The notes beneath the pieces are model-generated. The model was not told the DNA's origin, ran no database searches, and was given only the letters and a program-made list of their open reading frames with translations. Below, one piece after another: positions 8,366 through 17,131 of a stretch of DNA of 64,000 nucleotides; within the stretch, counting starts at the first letter, position 1; each line of letters begins with the position of its first letter. Origin of the DNA: Lachnospiraceae bacterium 3-1 (GTDB taxonomy: Bacteria > Bacillota > Clostridia > Lachnospirales > Lachnospiraceae); NCBI GenBank assembly GCA_000403255.2, contig KE159597.1, positions 62,001 to 126,000 on the forward strand. Reading direction: 5' to 3'. A program made the translations under genes and the position numbers.

Positions 8366-9280
8366 ATGCCAGTATTTAAGAATGAGGGCAACGGCACATG
8401 GTATGTGATGGCTCGGTATGTGAACTGGAAAGGGGAGCGGAAACAGAAGTGCAAGCGTGGGTTTGCAACAAAGCGTGAAGCGCAGGAGTGGGAGCGGAAG
8501 TTCCAGTTACAAAATTCCGCTGACCTTGACATGGACTTTGAAGCATTTACGGAACTTTATGCGAATGATGTAAAGAACCGACTGAAAGAGAACACTTGGC
8601 TGACAAAGGAGCATATCATTCGGACGAAGATTCTTCCGTATTTTGGAAAGATGAAAATTAGCGGGATTGGCACAAAGGAAATCATCGCATGGCAGAATGA
8701 GCTGCTTGCCTACCGTGATGAAAAACGCAATCCCTATTCGCAGACGTATCTGAAAACAGTTCACAATCAGCTTTCAGCAATATTTAACCATGCAGTGCGC
8801 TATTATGACCTTCGCTCCAATCCTGCGGCAAAGGCGGGCAATATGGGGAGCGAGGAACACAAAGAAATGCTGTTCTGGACGAAAGAGGAATATAAGAGGT
8901 TTGCGGATGAAATGATGGACAAGCCAGTTTCCTTTTATGCTTTTGAAATGCTTTACTGGTGCGGAATCCGTGAGGGAGAATTATTAGCTTTGACTGCCGC
9001 AGATTTTAACTTTGATAAGGAAACGGTCACGATTAATAAATCTTATCAGCGTATGCATGGCGAGGATGTGATTACCTCTCCGAAAACGAAAAAGAGCAAC
9101 CGTACAATTAAAATGCCAAAGTTTCTATGCGAGGAAATGCAGGAGTATATTGGTATGCTGTATGGTTTAAAGAAAAAAGACCGTATCTTTACAATAACAA
9201 AGAGCTATCTCCATCACGAGATGGACAGAGGTGCAAAAGCCGCAGGGGTGAAACGCATACGGATTCACGATTTGCGGCAC
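8366..9280 (+). pseudogene. int: Tyrosine integrase truncated after the HDLRH motif
   Basis: The N-terminal AP2-like arm-binding domain, core-binding domain (residues about 60-160) and start of the catalytic domain are normal for a Tn916-family integrase. The first catalytic Arg is in YWCGIREGELLAL and the second Arg motif is in RIHDLRH. After HDLRH (about 9280) the frame runs into unrelated sequence and stops at 9346. The second His/Trp and the catalytic Tyr are missing. The break is where element B begins, so the 3' part should lie beyond the right end of the window. Confidence 0.85.
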
Positions 9281-9379
9281 CCGTATGTCAAGCCCACGAC
9301 AAAAAAATTTACAACTTTTTTTGAGGATTTCCGGGCAGCCGCATAGCTGCCCGTAGCTGCTTAATACGGTACTCATGGC
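9281..9379. other. Left end of element B
   Basis: Begins right after the integrase break. It holds an A-run/T-run pair (AAAAAAATT ... AACTTTTTTT, about 9300-9322) and the hairpin CGGGCAGC/GCTGCCCG (9330-9351), which follows the recombinase operon on the minus strand. This is probably the att end plus the operon terminator. Confidence 0.5.
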
Positions 9380-10924
9380 TCACGCCTCCTTTCCCGGTTC
9401 GCTTATCCCTAAGAAATCCTGTGTCACATATTCAATCTCGATCCGGTCTCCCGGAAAGATATAGACCTTACTGATAAGCCTGTCAATCAGGGCTTGCGTC
9501 AGTGTGTCGGCGCTGCCTACTTCCTGAACGATCTCACGCTGTTTCAGCTTTGCTTCATAATCGCTCTGTATCTGCCTGGTCTGTGCGGTAATGGCGGCAT
9601 GGACATTCCTTGCCTGCACCAGTTCCGCGTCATATACCGCCTTGCGCTCCTGATAGGTTTCCAGGTCAATTTCTCCAAGTGCATATTGTTCATAAAGCTG
9701 CCGTTTGCTGTCCTGGATAGAGCGCAGCTTATCTTCATGCTCGGCCTGCTGGACCGTCTGCAAATTCAGCTTATCCTTGCTGCTGTCAATCCCCAGCGCC
9801 GGACACATCTGTGCCCGGATTGTTTCAAGGACCGCCTGCTCCAGATCAGCCATTTTCACCCTTACCCCATGGCAGGGAAGGGTTTCTGCCACTTCGGAGT
9901 GACGGCAGTAAAACCACGTTCCATTTCTAAGTGACATAGCATGGTCGCAGCAGCCGCAGAATACTTTCCCGCGGAGAAGGTAGTTGCGCCGTTTTTTATT
10001 GGGAAGGGAGAAACGCCTGATCGAAGCGTTGGCTTTCTCAAACAGCTCCATGCTTACGATTGCCGGGTGGTGGTCCGGTATTTTGAACCATTCGCTTTCA
10101 TCCTTTAGCTTCATGCGGCGGCTGCCGATTTCCTGTACCTTACGCTTGCCGATCACATAAGTGCCGATATACCGCTGATCCTCCAGCATCCGCAGGACTG
10201 TTGAGCTACTCCAGACGCCGTGTGTCCTGGACACATTATAGTGGTCTTTCCCTTTATCCCTCCGGTATTCCCCAGGGGTGGGGATATTCATGGCATACAG
10301 TTTCCGCGTGATCCCGGCGGCAGTATTGCCGTCAGCCGCCCATTCAAATATCTGCCGGACAATCCCTGCGACATCCCCGTCCGGCTCCATGCGCCCGTCT
10401 GCGCTCTTGCGGTAGCCATAGGGACAGATAACGCTCTGGTACTCGCCCCGGCGCATCTTTGCGTATTTGGCGCTTTTCGTTTTCATGGACATATCCCGGC
10501 TGTAACATTCGCTGATAAGATACTTAAAGGCAACGTCAATCCCTCCGGTATCTCCTTTGAAATTGGCGGTGTCAAAATCATCACTGACCGAGATAAACCG
10601 GGTATGGTAGAGCGGAAACACCCGCTCAATGAAATAGCCGGTCTCAATGCTGTTACGGCCAAACCGGGAGAGGTCTTTTACGATGATACAGTCGATCTTC
10701 CCGGCCTGGACCATCGTCAAAAGCTCCTGTACCGCAGGGCGCTCAAAATTCGTACCCGTATGGCCGTTATCAACAAATTCCAGTACCTCGCCGTTATCCC
10801 ATTCTGGCAGCGACATGGCCTTTTCCCGGAGGATCAGCTTTTGGTTGGGAATACTCAAACTCTCGGTCTTAAAGTCCTCCACAGACAGACGGATATAAAG
10901 GGCGATCACATATTTTTTGTGCAT
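9380..10924 (-). CDS. Serine recombinase 1 of the element-B trio
   Basis: 514 residues. The catalytic domain opens VIALYIRLSVEDFKTES (Ser in IRLS) with IVKDLSRFGRNSIETG. The recombinase domain spans about 160-270, and a zinc-ribbon region (VFCGCCDHAMSLR ... FYCRHSE) is followed by a coiled coil. It overlaps the start of the neighbouring recombinase by 19 nt, so the three genes form one transcript. Trios of this kind belong to elements in which several recombinases act together at the ends; which one is essential is not visible here. Confidence 0.92.
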   Translation of the reverse strand: MHKKYVIALYIRLSVEDFKTESLSIPNQKLILREKAMSLPEWDNGEVLEFVDNGHTGTNFERPAVQELLTMVQAGKIDCIIVKDLSRFGRNSIETGYFIERVFPLYHTRFISVSDDFDTANFKGDTGGIDVAFKYLISECYSRDMSMKTKSAKYAKMRRGEYQSVICPYGYRKSADGRMEPDGDVAGIVRQIFEWAADGNTAAGITRKLYAMNIPTPGEYRRDKGKDHYNVSRTHGVWSSSTVLRMLEDQRYIGTYVIGKRKVQEIGSRRMKLKDESEWFKIPDHHPAIVSMELFEKANASIRRFSLPNKKRRNYLLRGKVFCGCCDHAMSLRNGTWFYCRHSEVAETLPCHGVRVKMADLEQAVLETIRAQMCPALGIDSSKDKLNLQTVQQAEHEDKLRSIQDSKRQLYEQYALGEIDLETYQERKAVYDAELVQARNVHAAITAQTRQIQSDYEAKLKQREIVQEVGSADTLTQALIDRLISKVYIFPGDRIEIEYVTQDFLGISEPGKEA

Positions 10925-12558
10925 GGTTCCACCACCTTTCCCTGGAATTCACTCTTGAAACGGAAAGTTACATGGATATTCCGCTCATGGTCGATTTCGA
11001 TCCGCTCAATCAGCCGGTCAATCAGTTCTGCCGTAAGCGCGTGGTCCTGCGCCAGTGACTTTGCATCCTTTTCCATTGCCCGGTAGCGCACAAGCCGGCT
11101 GTCCAGGGCGTCCATATCCTTTTCCAGCGCCTCAATCTCGCTGGACAGTGTACGGATGGATTCCTCATAATCCGCTTTCAGCTCAAAGTATTCCTCATTT
11201 GTTAAGATACCCTGGACGAAGTTCTCATACAGGCCGCGGATCAGCCGGCGTTTCTTTTCGGTTTCCTGCCGCCTGGCCGACATCTGGGTTTTCAGCCTGT
11301 CTTTGTCCTTTTTCTGTTTTGCCTCCAGCTGTAAGAGGGGGAGGGACATTCCCAGGGCAACAGACAGCTCTTTTTCCAGAATAGCTGTGACCGTGGCGAT
11401 AAGCTCCGTTTCCTGCATCATCACGCCTTTACAGCTATCCTTTGCCACACGGCTGTTGGTGAGGCAGTGGAACCAGTATACGTCCGGCCCTTTCTTTCGC
11501 TCGGCGCGCTGCCGGTGGAGGCTCCTGCCGCAGTCGGCACAGAACACCTTCCCCTTGAAAATGTTTGGGGTGTAGGGCCGCTTTGGGACCGCCCGGCTTT
11601 CCTCGCAGATTTGTTTCCGGTATTCCTGCACCGCTGTAAAGAGCTCATAACTGATGATCGGCTCATGGGTGCATTTGGCAATAATCAGGTTGTCCTCCCC
11701 TGCCTTAACCTGCTGATGGTCCACAATCTTTGTCTTTCCCTGTACCAGATCGCCGGTGTAGACCTCGCTTTCCAGAATCTTCATTACGGTACGTGTCTGC
11801 CATTTCCCGCTCCCGATCAGGCCGGGGCTGGTAATCTCGCCGGTGGATTTTTTATAGTGGCTGGGCGCCGTGATCCCCATTTCATTCAGGTTGCGGACGA
11901 TACGGTTCAGCGCCACATGCTCATGCGCCCACTCAAAAATCTGCCTTACGACAGGGGCGGTATCTTCATCAATCAGCAGTTTATGGCAGTTATCCGGGTC
12001 TTTGCGGTAACCGTAGGGCGCCCGTGCGCCGATGTAATCGCCGTCTTTCATGGCCTGCCTTGCCTGGGCCTTGATTTTCCTGCCAATATCTAATGCGTAA
12101 GCCTCGTTTATCATATTTTTCAAGGGAAGCATAATACCGCTGTGGAGGCTGCCGGGGTCTGCCGTGTCAAACTGGTCCGTGACCGCAATAAAACGGACGT
12201 TGTGGGTATGGAAATACTGTTCGATATAATAACCGGTATCAATGGAATTCCGCCCCAACCGGGAGAGGTCCTTGACAATCACACAGTCAATATGGCCCGC
12301 CTCAATATCGGAAAGCATCTGCTGGAAGCCGGGGCGGTGGAAGTTTGTGCCCGTCGCCCCATTGTCGATATAAGTATCATAGACAACGAAATCCGGCTTG
12401 TCCACAAGGAAATCATTCAGCACCAGCTTTTGGTTTTCCACGGAGCAGCCCCGCTTTTTGTTATCTTCCACAGAAAGACGGATATACAGTGCCACATGCA
12501 CATATAAGGACGGGGCCGGCATGGGAGCCAACCTCTGTTTCCTGCTCTTTCTTGCCAT
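10906..12558 (-). CDS. Serine recombinase 2 of the element-B trio
   Basis: 550 residues. It has an N-terminal basic extension (MARKSRKQR...), then HVALYIRLSVEDNKKRG with the catalytic Ser, [18 protein letters not shown], a recombinase domain (VYTGDLVQGKTKIV), a zinc ribbon (KVFCADCGRSLHRQ) and a coiled-coil tail. The start codon abuts the end of recombinase 3 (12,559), and its 3' end overlaps recombinase 1. Confidence 0.92.
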   Translation of the reverse strand: MARKSRKQRLAPMPAPSLYVHVALYIRLSVEDNKKRGCSVENQKLVLNDFLVDKPDFVVYDTYIDNGATGTNFHRPGFQQMLSDIEAGHIDCVIVKDLSRLGRNSIDTGYYIEQYFHTHNVRFIAVTDQFDTADPGSLHSGIMLPLKNMINEAYALDIGRKIKAQARQAMKDGDYIGARAPYGYRKDPDNCHKLLIDEDTAPVVRQIFEWAHEHVALNRIVRNLNEMGITAPSHYKKSTGEITSPGLIGSGKWQTRTVMKILESEVYTGDLVQGKTKIVDHQQVKAGEDNLIIAKCTHEPIISYELFTAVQEYRKQICEESRAVPKRPYTPNIFKGKVFCADCGRSLHRQRAERKKGPDVYWFHCLTNSRVAKDSCKGVMMQETELIATVTAILEKELSVALGMSLPLLQLEAKQKKDKDRLKTQMSARRQETEKKRRLIRGLYENFVQGILTNEEYFELKADYEESIRTLSSEIEALEKDMDALDSRLVRYRAMEKDAKSLAQDHALTAELIDRLIERIEIDHERNIHVTFRFKSEFQGKVVEPCTKNM

Positions 12559-14016
12559 TTAGCCCACCTTCCTTTCTTTGCCCTGTACGGCAATCTGTTC
12601 CGCCAGGGAGACCGCCTTCTGGTATTCATCCTGGTAATTAAATTCAATATGCAGCTCGTCTTTCCCCATTACCCGTATGCTGCGGATAAGCTGCATGACC
12701 GCTCTCCGGTCAATTTCCTCCATCGTGGAGAATTGCATAAAGTGGTTGATCCAGCGGTTCCGCTCGCTGCGGTTCTCCAGTACGTCCGTCAGCTTTTCGT
12801 TCCACTCGGCAACCGCTTTCTGCAGCAGTTCAATATCCGCATTGTATTTCCGCTTATAGGAGAGGAATTCTTCTTTGGTGAGAATCCCGCTCACCAGGTT
12901 TTCATAGAGCTTTGCCTTGAAGCCCTCAGCCTGCGCCATACGCTTTTCATTCGCCCTGATCTGCCTTGCGTATTCCTGGGCCAGCTCCCGGTTGATCCGC
13001 TCCTGGCTGATACTGGACAGCAACGCATCCAGGGAAGCGACATTTTCAATATGCCCTTTCAGGCTGCCCTGCACGCACTCGATCAGGTCGGACTCTTTCA
13101 CCATGACCGAGGAAGTGCACCCGTTCTTTTTGCCGGTAGGACAATAATAATAGTGGTATTCCTTATCTTTGTAGCGGTTGGTCTTGCGTGTCATACGGCA
13201 TCCGCAACATCCGCAGATCAAAATGCCGGAGAACAGGTAGACTTTATCCGATTTTGGAGATGTCCGGGTATCAATCCTGCGGAGGCGCTGCACCAGGTCA
13301 AAATCATGTTTCTGGATGATCGCCTCATGGGCGCCTTCTACACGGACCCATTCAGAAGAAGGCCTGTCCTCACGTTCTTTCAGCTTGAAGTGTGGCGTGG
13401 TCTGTTTTCCCTGCACCAGCGTTCCGGTATAGGTTTCATCCTGCAAAATGCGGATGATCGTTGTGGCAGACCATTTACAATCTTTACGGTCCGTATAGCC
13501 GCCTTTGGCGTGGGGCATCCCGTTGTTGCGCTTATAAGCCAGCGGTGAGAGAATGCCCATGCGGTTCAGCTCGTCCGCAATATGGGAAGCGCTGAACCCC
13601 TCCAGCCGCTTTCTGAAAATATCCCGCACCACGTTAGCGGCGTATTCGTCAATTTCCAGGCTCTTGTGCTTATCACCGGCTTTTATATATCCGTAGATGG
13701 GAAACGCACCCACAAAATCACCGCTGCGCCGTTTCACATCCAGGGCGCTCCGGGTCTTGACGGAAATGTCCCGGCTGTATGCCTCGTTCATAATGTTTTT
13801 TACTGATACGGTAAGGTCATCGGCAGCGTCATTCTCTGTGTCCACGTTATCGTTGATGGCGATAAAGCGGACGCCGTAGGCCGGAAATACCCGGCGCATA
13901 TAGCGGCCGGTCTCTATGTATTCACGACCCAGGCGGGAGAGGTCCTTGACGATCACACAGTTGGCCTCGCCCTGCTCGATCATCCGCATCATTTCCTGAA
14001 ATGCCGGGCGGTCAAA
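12559..14016 (-). pseudogene. Serine recombinase 3 of the element-B trio, C-terminal 485 codons (split by element C)
   Basis: Reads DRPAFQEMMRMIEQGEANCV onward, with [16 protein letters not shown], a recombinase domain, a zinc ribbon (LICGCCGCRMTRK) and a coiled coil, but has no catalytic N-terminus. The frame upstream of about 14,016 is element-C end sequence, so the apparent start at 14,082 is spurious. The missing 57 residues, ending GYSGVLF, lie at 63,685-63,855. The two pieces rejoin as VLF-DRPAF, giving a 541-residue protein. Confidence 0.9.
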
Positions 14017-14117
14017 AGCTGACGTTAGATAACGATACTTTTGAAAACACTGGAAAATCAAGGTTTTTCGAGCGACGGACAAGCAGGGTATTGTACTAAA
14101 AACTGAATACGACGCAG

Positions 14118-14167
14118 AAGCGGCGTTTCTTACTCTCTACATGGGAGAACAGGAACGCCGCTTTTTT
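14118..14167 (+). terminator. Terminator-like hairpin near the left end of element C
   Basis: AAGCGGCGTT (14,118-14,127) pairs with AACGCCGCTT (14,153-14,162), followed by T residues. It would insulate the element from outside transcription. Confidence 0.65.
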
Positions 14168-14177
14168 CATGCCCTTT

Positions 14178-14289
14178 GTTACGCAGTAGGGGCAGAAAAA
14201 GCCTTGCTACAAGCGGTTTTGCGGGTGTGTATCTGGCGCGGCAAGGGATTTATACCTTATCCCCCGAAACCGCGCTTCTACTGCGTAAC
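14178..14289 (+). repeat. 112-nt palindrome-bounded motif, copy 1
   Basis: Bounded by GTTACGCAGTAG (14,178-14,189) and its exact complement CTACTGCGTAAC (14,278-14,289). Inside are GCAGAAAAAGCCTTG near the start and TTTATACCTT followed by CCCCCGAAA near the end. Copies of 112 and 111 nt lie at 52,568-52,679 and 26,884-26,994. It stands 28 nt before a replication-initiator-like gene. It could be a structured RNA or a replication/transfer DNA signal. Confidence 0.75.
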
Positions 14290-14317
14290 AAATCCACAGC
14301 AAAAGGAGTGATTTACT

Positions 14318-15301
14318 ATGGCAGTTTTCCGGGTGGAACGAAACAAGGGCTATACCGTAATGAGCAACCACCACCTACGCAACAAGGAGCTTTCCCTAAA
14401 GGCAAAGGGGCTGTTGTCGCAAATGCTGTCACTCCCCGAAGATTGGGACTACACCTTGAAAGGCTTATCCCTTATCAACCGGGAGAAGATAGACGCTATC
14501 CGCGAAGCCATTAAGGAGCTTGAACGCGCCGGGTATATCGTCCGGTCAAGGGAGCGCGACGAGAAAGGACGCTTGCGGGGCGCGGACTATGTGATATTCG
14601 AGCAGCCGCAGCCGCCTACGCCGGATTTACCTACATTGGAAAATCCAACATTGGATAATCCAACGCAGGAAAAACCAACATTGGAAAAACCTACGTTGGA
14701 AAATCCAACGCAATTAAATAAAGATATACAAAGAACTGACTTACCAAAAAAAGAAAAAATAATTACTGATGAACAAAGTACCCATTCCATTCCTATCCTT
14801 TCCCCTAACCCCTCTCCTTGCGGGGAAGCGGCTACGCCGCCGGAACGGAAAGGAACGGAAGCGGCAGCACAGAGCGCAGTAGAGATATACCGGGAAATCA
14901 TCAAGGACAATATCGACTACCACATTCTCAAACAGGACATGAAGTTTGACAGTGACAGGCTGGACGAGATTGTAGACCTCATGCTTGAAACCGTATGCAC
15001 CGCCAGAAAGCGGGTACGGATTGCGGGGGACGACTACCCGGCAGAGCTTGTGAAATCTAAGTTTATGAAACTGGACGGCGAACATATCCGCTTTGTGCTT
15101 GACTGTATGCGGGAGAACACAACCAAAATCCGCAACATCAAGCAATATCTGAAAGCAGCCCTTTTCAATGCCCCTTCCACAATCGGCAACTACTACACTT
15201 CCCTTGTCGCCCATGACATGGCAAGCGGCGCACTGTCACCGAAAAAGCCGCAGTACGGCGACCCGGACTATTATTCATGCAACGAGGGCGAAAGCCTGTA
15301 A
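14318..15301 (+). CDS. Replication-initiator/helix-turn-helix protein with DUF6017-like C-terminus
   Basis: 327 residues. The N-terminus (VERNKGYTVMSNHHLRNKEL, then LSLPEDWDYTLKGLSLINRE) is the winged-helix domain typical of RepA-like proteins at the start of Tn1549-type elements. A low-complexity linker holds six pentapeptide units of the type PTLEN (14,630-14,712). The C-terminal domain (YREIIKDNIDYHIL ... LKAALFNAPSTIGNYY) is DUF6017-like. The ribosome site is AAAGGAGTG. It probably binds element DNA for replication or control; no activity is proven. The 112-nt motif lies directly upstream. Confidence 0.8.
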   Translation: MAVFRVERNKGYTVMSNHHLRNKELSLKAKGLLSQMLSLPEDWDYTLKGLSLINREKIDAIREAIKELERAGYIVRSRERDEKGRLRGADYVIFEQPQPPTPDLPTLENPTLDNPTQEKPTLEKPTLENPTQLNKDIQRTDLPKKEKIITDEQSTHSIPILSPNPSPCGEAATPPERKGTEAAAQSAVEIYREIIKDNIDYHILKQDMKFDSDRLDEIVDLMLETVCTARKRVRIAGDDYPAELVKSKFMKLDGEHIRFVLDCMRENTTKIRNIKQYLKAALFNAPSTIGNYYTSLVAHDMASGALSPKKPQYGDPDYYSCNEGESL

Positions 15302-15332
15302 CCACCCACAACCACAAAAGGAGGATTTTATT

Positions 15333-15554
15333 ATGGCACAGAAAATGACAGGAGCATTGGTATTTGACGAGCGCACCGACCGTTACGACATCCGCTTTGA
15401 CTTAAACAGCTACTACGGGGGCTTGCATTGCGGCGAGTGCTTTGACGTATTCGTGCGGGGCAAGTGGAAGCCGACCCGGATTGAGTACGGCGACAACTGG
15501 TATCTTGTGGGTATCAGAGCCGAGGACTTGAACGGGCTGCGGGTGCGTATCTGA
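15333..15554 (+). CDS. DUF5348 family small protein
   Basis: 73 residues: MAQKMTGALVFDERTDRYDI with FDVFVRGKWKPTRIEYGDNW later. The pattern matches the DUF5348 proteins found between the replication protein and PcfB in Tn1549-type elements. AAAGGAGG lies a few bases before the ATG at 15,333. Function unknown. Confidence 0.75.
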   Translation: MAQKMTGALVFDERTDRYDIRFDLNSYYGGLHCGECFDVFVRGKWKPTRIEYGDNWYLVGIRAEDLNGLRVRI

Positions 15555-15595
15555 CCGCCGCCCCATAAAGAAACGCGAAAGGAGGACGCGACAAA

Positions 15596-16072
15596 TTGCA
15601 GGACGAAGTAAACGAAAAGACCATAGCCCTTTACATCAAGACCGGGAAGCTGACCGCGCAGACGCTCCAAAAGGCAATGAAAGCCATACTGTCAAAGGGC
15701 AAAAAGCAGCTTGCAAAACCGCCACAGGGAAAGCAGAGCTTAAAGCAGCTTATGAAGCAGAACGCGGGCGTTTCCAACATTGAGATTACCGAGGGCAATA
15801 TCAAAGCCTTTGAGAGTACGGCGAAAAAGTACGGTATCGACTTTGCGCTGAAAAAGGACGCGACGGAAAGCCCGCCCCGCTATCTGGTTTTCTTCAAGGG
15901 GCGGGACGCGGACGTACTGACCGCAGCCTTTAAGGAATTTTCCGCAAAAAAGCTGACACAGGAGAAAAAGCCCTCAATCCGAAAGCTGCTCTCTACCCTC
16001 AAAGAAGCTGCACAGGGCAGAAACGCGGAACGGGCAAAGGTCAAGAACAAGGACAGGGAGGTATCGCTATGA
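15596..16072 (+). CDS. PcfB family (DUF3801) conjugation protein
   Basis: 158 residues from a TTG start with AAAGGAGG upstream. PcfB-type proteins bind the VirD4 coupling protein and help load the relaxosome. Visible features: GKLTAQTLQKAMKAILSKGK, NIEITEGNIKAFESTAKKYG, and a basic tail containing KPSIRKLLSTLKE. The stop overlaps the virD4 start by 4 nt (ATGA-type coupling), as expected for partners. A very similar PSIR tail occurs on two other proteins of this element. Confidence 0.85.
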   Translation: MQDEVNEKTIALYIKTGKLTAQTLQKAMKAILSKGKKQLAKPPQGKQSLKQLMKQNAGVSNIEITEGNIKAFESTAKKYGIDFALKKDATESPPRYLVFFKGRDADVLTAAFKEFSAKKLTQEKKPSIRKLLSTLKEAAQGRNAERAKVKNKDREVSL

Positions 16073-17036
16073 AGCCGGAAATCAAGATGCTGCTTATCCT
16101 AAATCTCCCGTATCTGCTCTTTGTCTGGCTCTTTGATAAAGTGGGCGCGGCTGTCCGGCTCTCCCCCGGCGCGGACGCAAGCGCAAAGCTGCTACATCTT
16201 GGGGACGGTTTTACCGCCGCCTTTTCCAGTATCGCGCCGAGCTTCCACCCGGCAGACTTAGCTTTAGGCATTGCGGGGGCGGTCATTGTCCGGCTGATTA
16301 TCTACACCAAAGGCAAGAACGCGAAGAAATACCGCCGCGGGACAGAATACGGTTCGGCGCGTTGGGGCGGGGCTGACGACATAAAGCCGTACACCGACCC
16401 GGTATTTGAGAACAATATCCCCTTAACGCAGACGGAACGGCTCACCATGAACAGCCGCCCGAAGCAGCCGAAATACGCAAGAAACAAAAATATCCTTGTA
16501 ATCGGCGGTTCCGGCAGCGGCAAGACCCGGTTCTTTGTGAAACCGTCGCTCATGCAATGTACGTCAAAGGATTTTCCAACGTCGTATATCGTCACTGACC
16601 CGAAAGGAACACTGATTTTGGAAACCGGGAAAATGTTGCAGCGGTACAAATACCGTATCAAAGTGCTAAATACGATTAACTTCAAAAAATCCATGAAATA
16701 CAATCCCTTTGCCTATCTGCGGAGCGAAAAGGACATTTTGAAATTAGTCAATACCATTATCGCCAACACCAAAGGCGACGGGGAAAAATCCGGCGAGGAT
16801 TTCTGGGTGAAAGCGGAAAAGCTCTACTACACCGCACTAATCGGCTATATCTGGTATGAAGCCCCAGAGGACGAGAAGAACTTCACGACGCTGCTTGAAA
16901 TGATAAATGCGTCGGAAGCCCGCGAGGACGACGAGGATTTCCAGAACCCGGTTGACCTCATGTTTGAACGTCTGGAAGAAAAAGACCCGGAACATTTTGC
17001 AGTCAAGCAGTACAAAAAATACAAACTTGCGGCGGG
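16069..17036 (+). pseudogene. virD4: VirD4/TraG coupling protein, exon 1 (split by element D)
   Basis: The coupling ATPase feeds the relaxase-DNA complex into the type IV channel. This part has two N-terminal membrane segments (MLLILNLPYLLFVWLFDKVG and LALGIAGAVIVRLIIY), the Walker A motif GGSGSGKTRFF near residue 145 and the VTDPKGTL motif. It is intact to KQYKKYKLAAG, then enters element D and stops (17,055). Removing element D joins GCGGCGG to CAAGACC and continues ...KTAKSILISCGA in frame at 31,641. As it stands the protein lacks Walker B and should be inactive. Confidence 0.9.
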
Positions 17037-17040
17037 TGAT

Positions 17041-17109
17041 ATATGCTCTAAATGACTTCTTAATCACGAGATTTTCTCATGGTTAGTGAAGAACTCATTT
17101 AGAGCATAT
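17041..17109. repeat. Inverted repeat at the left end of element D (recombinase site/leader)
   Basis: ATATGCTCTAAATGA (17,041-17,055) and TCATTTAGAGCATAT (17,095-17,109) are perfect 15-bp arms. Inner bases also pair partly (CTTCTTAATCAC with GTTAGTGAAG). It lies between the crossover point and the recombinase gene. It is probably the recombinase-binding site and may also let the recombinase control its own promoter. Confidence 0.8.
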
Positions 17110-17131
17110 TTCATGTAAGGAGGCAGACGCT

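Noticed and set aside
10220-13548. Long plus-strand open frames opposite the recombinase trio
   Set aside because: They mirror the GC-rich recombinase codons, lack ribosome sites and have no protein-like features.
14017-14082. N-terminus of recombinase 3 starting at 14,082
   Set aside because: The sequence is the end of element C; the true N-terminus is at 63,685-63,855.
14630-14712. CRISPR-like repeats
   Set aside because: The 15-nt units are contiguous, in frame and encode PTLEN-type residues; there are no spacers.
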